Source: Myxococcus fulvus (GTDB lineage Bacteria > Myxococcota > Myxococcia > Myxococcales > Myxococcaceae). From it: a DNA stretch of 64,000 nt. The translations under genes and the position numbers were made by a program. Under the pieces are notes generated by a model. It was given only the letters and a program-made list of their open reading frames with translations. It was not told the origin of the DNA and made no database searches. Position 1 is the stretch's first letter. Each line of letters starts with the position of its first letter. The stretch is taken from the NCBI RefSeq assembly GCF_900111765.1, contig NZ_FOIB01000009.1, forward strand, positions 1 through 64,000, read 5' to 3'. Of this stretch, positions 61,926 through 64,000 are shown in pieces.

Positions 61926-63332
61926 CTAGAGGATGTAGCGCGACAGGTCCTCGTCCTGGACGATGGCGCCCAGCCGCTCGCGCACATAATTGCCGTCCAC
62001 CTGGAAGTCCCGGGGCCCCAGCTCGCTGGCGGAGAAGGAGACCTCATCGAGCAGCCGCTCGAGCACGGTGTGCAGGCGGCGGGCGCCGATGTTCTGCGTG
62101 CGCTCGTTCGCCTGCTGGGCGATGCGCGCCAGCTCCGTCACCGCGTCGTCGGTGAAGGACAGGCGCACGCCCTCGGTGGAGAGCAGCGCGGTGTACTGGC
62201 GCAAGAGGGAGTTCTTCGGCTCGCGCAGGATGCGGATGAGGTCGTCGCCGGAGAGCGGCTCCAGCTCCACGCGGATGGGGAAGCGGCCCTGCAATTCCGG
62301 GATGAGGTCGCTGGGCTTGGAGACGTGGAAGGCGCCCGCGGCGATGAAGAGCATGTGGTCCGTCTTCACCATGCCGTACTTGGTGTTGACGGTGGAGCCC
62401 TCGACGATGGGGAGGATGTCGCGCTGCACGCCCTCGCGCGAGACGTCCGGGCCTCCCCCGCCCTTGCCGCCGCCGTCGCGGCTGGCGATCTTGTCGATCT
62501 CGTCGATGAACACGATGCCGCTCGACTCGGCGCGCGCCACGGCCTCGCGCTGGACGCGGTCCGGGTCCACCAGCTTCTGGGCCTCCTCCTGGCGCAGGAG
62601 CTGGAGCGCCTCCGGCACGCGCACCCGACGACGACGCGTCTTGCTCATGCCCGGCATGTTCTTGAAGAGGTCCTGCAGGTTGACGCCGATCTCCTCCATG
62701 CCCTGGCCGGAGAAGCCGCGCATGAAGGTGGGCGCGCTGTCGCTCGTCTCCAGCTCCACGAACTGGTCATCCAGCGTGCCCGCGCGCAATTGGGCGCGCA
62801 GCTTCTCGCGCTCGTTGTCGCCCAGGCGCTGGGGCGCGGGCTGCGGGGGCGGCGGCGCGAAGCCGAACGGCGGCGGCGAGGACGGCGTGCGCGGCGTGCC
62901 GTTGTTCTGCAGCAGCTCCATCAACCGGTCCTCGGCCAGCTCCTCGGCGCGGGGGCGGACCTTCTCCGTCTCCTCCTCGCGCACCAGGCCGATGGCGGCC
63001 TCGACGAGGTCGCGAATCATCGACTCCACGTCGCGGCCCACGTAGCCCACCTCCGTGAACTTGGAGGCCTCCACCTTGACGAACGGCGCCTGCGCCAGCT
63101 TCGCGAGCCGCCGGGCGATCTCCGTCTTCCCCACGCCCGTGGGGCCGATCATGATGATGTTCTTCGGGTGGATTTCGTCGCGCAGGTCGTCGGAGACCTG
63201 CTGGCGGCGCCAGCGGTTGCGCAGGGCGATGGCCACCGCGCGCTTGGCGGCGTTCTGCCCGACGATGTAGCGGTCCAGCTCGCCCACCACCTCACGAGGC
63301 GTGAAGGCGGACGTCTTGCGCGATTCGGCCAC
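61926..63332 (-). CDS. hslU: ATP-dependent protease ATPase subunit HslU
   Basis: A 468-residue AAA+ unfoldase that feeds substrates to HslV. The Walker A motif is IGPTGVGKTE (residues 62-71) and the Walker B is SSGIVFIDEIDKIASRDGG. The N-terminal TPREVVGELDRYIVGQNAAKR is typical. The I-domain carries a Pro-rich insert near residues 146-165 (TPSSPPPFGFAPPPPQPAP) not seen in E. coli. The C-terminal tail ends SRYIL, the segment that docks in HslV. Start GTG with a clear AGGAG. It follows hslV by 10 bp. Confidence 0.97.
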   Translation of the reverse strand: MAESRKTSAFTPREVVGELDRYIVGQNAAKRAVAIALRNRWRRQQVSDDLRDEIHPKNIIMIGPTGVGKTEIARRLAKLAQAPFVKVEASKFTEVGYVGRDVESMIRDLVEAAIGLVREEETEKVRPRAEELAEDRLMELLQNNGTPRTPSSPPPFGFAPPPPQPAPQRLGDNEREKLRAQLRAGTLDDQFVELETSDSAPTFMRGFSGQGMEEIGVNLQDLFKNMPGMSKTRRRRVRVPEALQLLRQEEAQKLVDPDRVQREAVARAESSGIVFIDEIDKIASRDGGGKGGGGPDVSREGVQRDILPIVEGSTVNTKYGMVKTDHMLFIAAGAFHVSKPSDLIPELQGRFPIRVELEPLSGDDLIRILREPKNSLLRQYTALLSTEGVRLSFTDDAVTELARIAQQANERTQNIGARRLHTVLERLLDEVSFSASELGPRDFQVDGNYVRERLGAIVQDEDLSRYIL

Positions 63333-63342
63333 GGGGAGGCTC

Positions 63343-63870
63343 CTAGAGCTCTTCGATGGAGATGTTGGAGTTGGTGTAGATGTCGATTTCGCCCGCGATG
63401 GAGAGCGACTGCTGCGCCACCTCGCGAGCGGACAGCTGCGTGTGGGCCATCAGCGCCCGGGCGGCGGCGAACGCGTAGGGGCCCCCGCTGCCCACCGCGG
63501 CGATGCCGTGGTCCGGCTCGATGACGTCCCCGGCGCCGGACAGGATGAACGTCTTGTCCTTGTCCGCCACGACGAGCAGCGCCTCCAGCCGGCGCAGGAA
63601 GCGGTCCGTGCGCCAGTCCTTGCCCAGCTCGACGCAGGCGCGCGCCATGTTCTTCTGGTGCTCCTTGAGCTTGCCCTCGAAGCGCTCGAACAGGGTGAAG
63701 GCATCGGCGGTGCTGCCCGCGAACCCGGCGAGGACCTGGCCCTCGCCCAGCCTGCGGACCTTCTTCGCCGTGTTCTTCATCACCGTCTTTTCGAGCGAGA
63801 CCTGACCGTCACTGGCGATGGCGACCTTTCCGTCGCGTCGCACGCAGAGAATGGTGGTGCCGTGGAACAT
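63343..63870 (-). CDS. hslV: ATP-dependent protease proteolytic subunit HslV
   Basis: A 175-residue peptidase of the proteasome-like Ntn-hydrolase type. The sequence begins MFHGTTILCVRRDGKVAIAS, so the catalytic N-terminal threonine is Thr5 after a 4-residue propeptide that must be removed. Other family landmarks are ASDGQVS, NTAKKVRRLGEGQVLAGFAG and GGPYAFAAARAL. It forms two six-membered rings. The gene follows xerC and precedes hslU, the conserved order in many bacteria. Confidence 0.97.
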   Translation of the reverse strand: MFHGTTILCVRRDGKVAIASDGQVSLEKTVMKNTAKKVRRLGEGQVLAGFAGSTADAFTLFERFEGKLKEHQKNMARACVELGKDWRTDRFLRRLEALLVVADKDKTFILSGAGDVIEPDHGIAAVGSGGPYAFAAARALMAHTQLSAREVAQQSLSIAGEIDIYTNSNISIEEL

Positions 63871-63942
63871 GGAGCGGGTTTAACAAGCCGCGCCCCGCGT
63901 TTCCAAGGAACACCGCCCGCCTGTCCGCTCCCGCACCGTTTC

Positions 63943-64000
63943 TCAGGCGCGGGGGTGGGCTGCGTCGTAGACCTGCTGGAGCTGTTCCCAGCTGACGTGG
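63943..64000 (-). CDS. xerC: Tyrosine recombinase XerC, C-terminal fragment
   Basis: Only the last 18 or so codons are visible, running off the right edge: HVSWEQLQQVYDAAHPRA then stop. The final AHPRA and the preceding HVS-x3-L-x2-VY match the C-terminus of XerC/XerD recombinases, just after the catalytic tyrosine region. XerC resolves chromosome dimers. The order xerC-hslV-hslU is widely conserved, which supports the call. Confidence 0.85.
   Translation of the reverse strand, partial: HVSWEQLQQVYDAAHPRA

Noticed and set aside
63943..64000. Phage or integrative-element integrase
   Set aside because: The C-terminal fragment matches XerC, and the xerC-hslV-hslU order marks it as a housekeeping recombinase.

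Overview
This window is very GC-rich chromosomal DNA from a myxobacterium, most likely family Myxococcaceae (Myxococcus, Corallococcus or a close relative). The evidence is a CglB-like gliding-motility lipoprotein, two tandem genes of the myxobacterial DUF2378/TIGR02265 paralogous family, DUF6178 and DUF4097 proteins, several secreted proteins found mainly in this group, and dense gene packing with many GTG starts. There is no phage, integron, CRISPR array or insertion sequence; nearly everything looks like ordinary vertically inherited core genome.

Layout. 1-623 (minus): a tRNA-Thr(TGT)-Tyr(GTA)-Gly(TCC)-Thr(GGT)-tuf operon in the same order as E. coli thrU-tyrU-glyT-thrT-tufB, with a visible promoter. 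650-4982 (mostly minus): rlmB, a DsbD-alpha-like secreted protein, a RimK-like ATP-grasp ligase, a CglB-like vWA lipoprotein and a DsrE-like protein. 5067-11224 (plus): a HEAT-repeat protein, a HAD phosphatase, a protein with a huge disordered tail, a four-copy 78-bp tandem repeat, and the helicase hrpB. 11237-14952: a GNAT enzyme, an MFS permease and two unknown proteins. 15043-18254 (minus): ferredoxin fdxA, aspartate-semialdehyde dehydrogenase, a rhodanese-like protein and an acyl-CoA dehydrogenase. 18415-24507: tRNA-Cys, a secreted beta-helix protein, a SpoIID-like protein, a TonB-family protein and a CDF metal exporter. 24587-30480: the glycine-cleavage operon gcvT-gcvH-gcvP, divergent from metF and a small membrane protein.

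30660-41595: two paralogous secreted proteins, a sensor histidine kinase, an ADP-ribosylglycohydrolase, a DUF937-OmpA fusion, two DUF2378 proteins, two tandem secreted lipases and folD. 41651-45388 (plus): DjlA-like, Smr-domain, adenosine-deaminase-like and pyrD genes. 45519-51788 (minus): a DUF4097 protein, a glycosyltransferase/O-antigen-ligase pair, DUF6178, engB and a tetraheme cytochrome. 51919-55631 (plus): a small secreted protein, coaE, an NAD-dependent reductase/epimerase with two hotdog dehydratase subunits, and a P-loop kinase-like protein. 55665-64000 (minus): a VOC protein with an operator-like site, a dedicated J-protein/Hsp70/TPR operon, an acetylornithine-type aminotransferase, and xerC-hslV-hslU.

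The most interesting items are: (i) the 78-bp repeat array with a degenerate copy of the hrpB translation start; (ii) the J-protein/DnaK/TPR operon, whose outer members share what looks like the same small C- or N-terminal module; (iii) an adenosine-deaminase homologue in which two substrate-contact aspartates are replaced by glycine; (iv) paired secreted proteins with a hairpin placed immediately before each start codon; and (v) tandem family-I lipases with an acidic insert and no foldase gene nearby. All assignments come from reading the sequence and recalling families; no database search was run.
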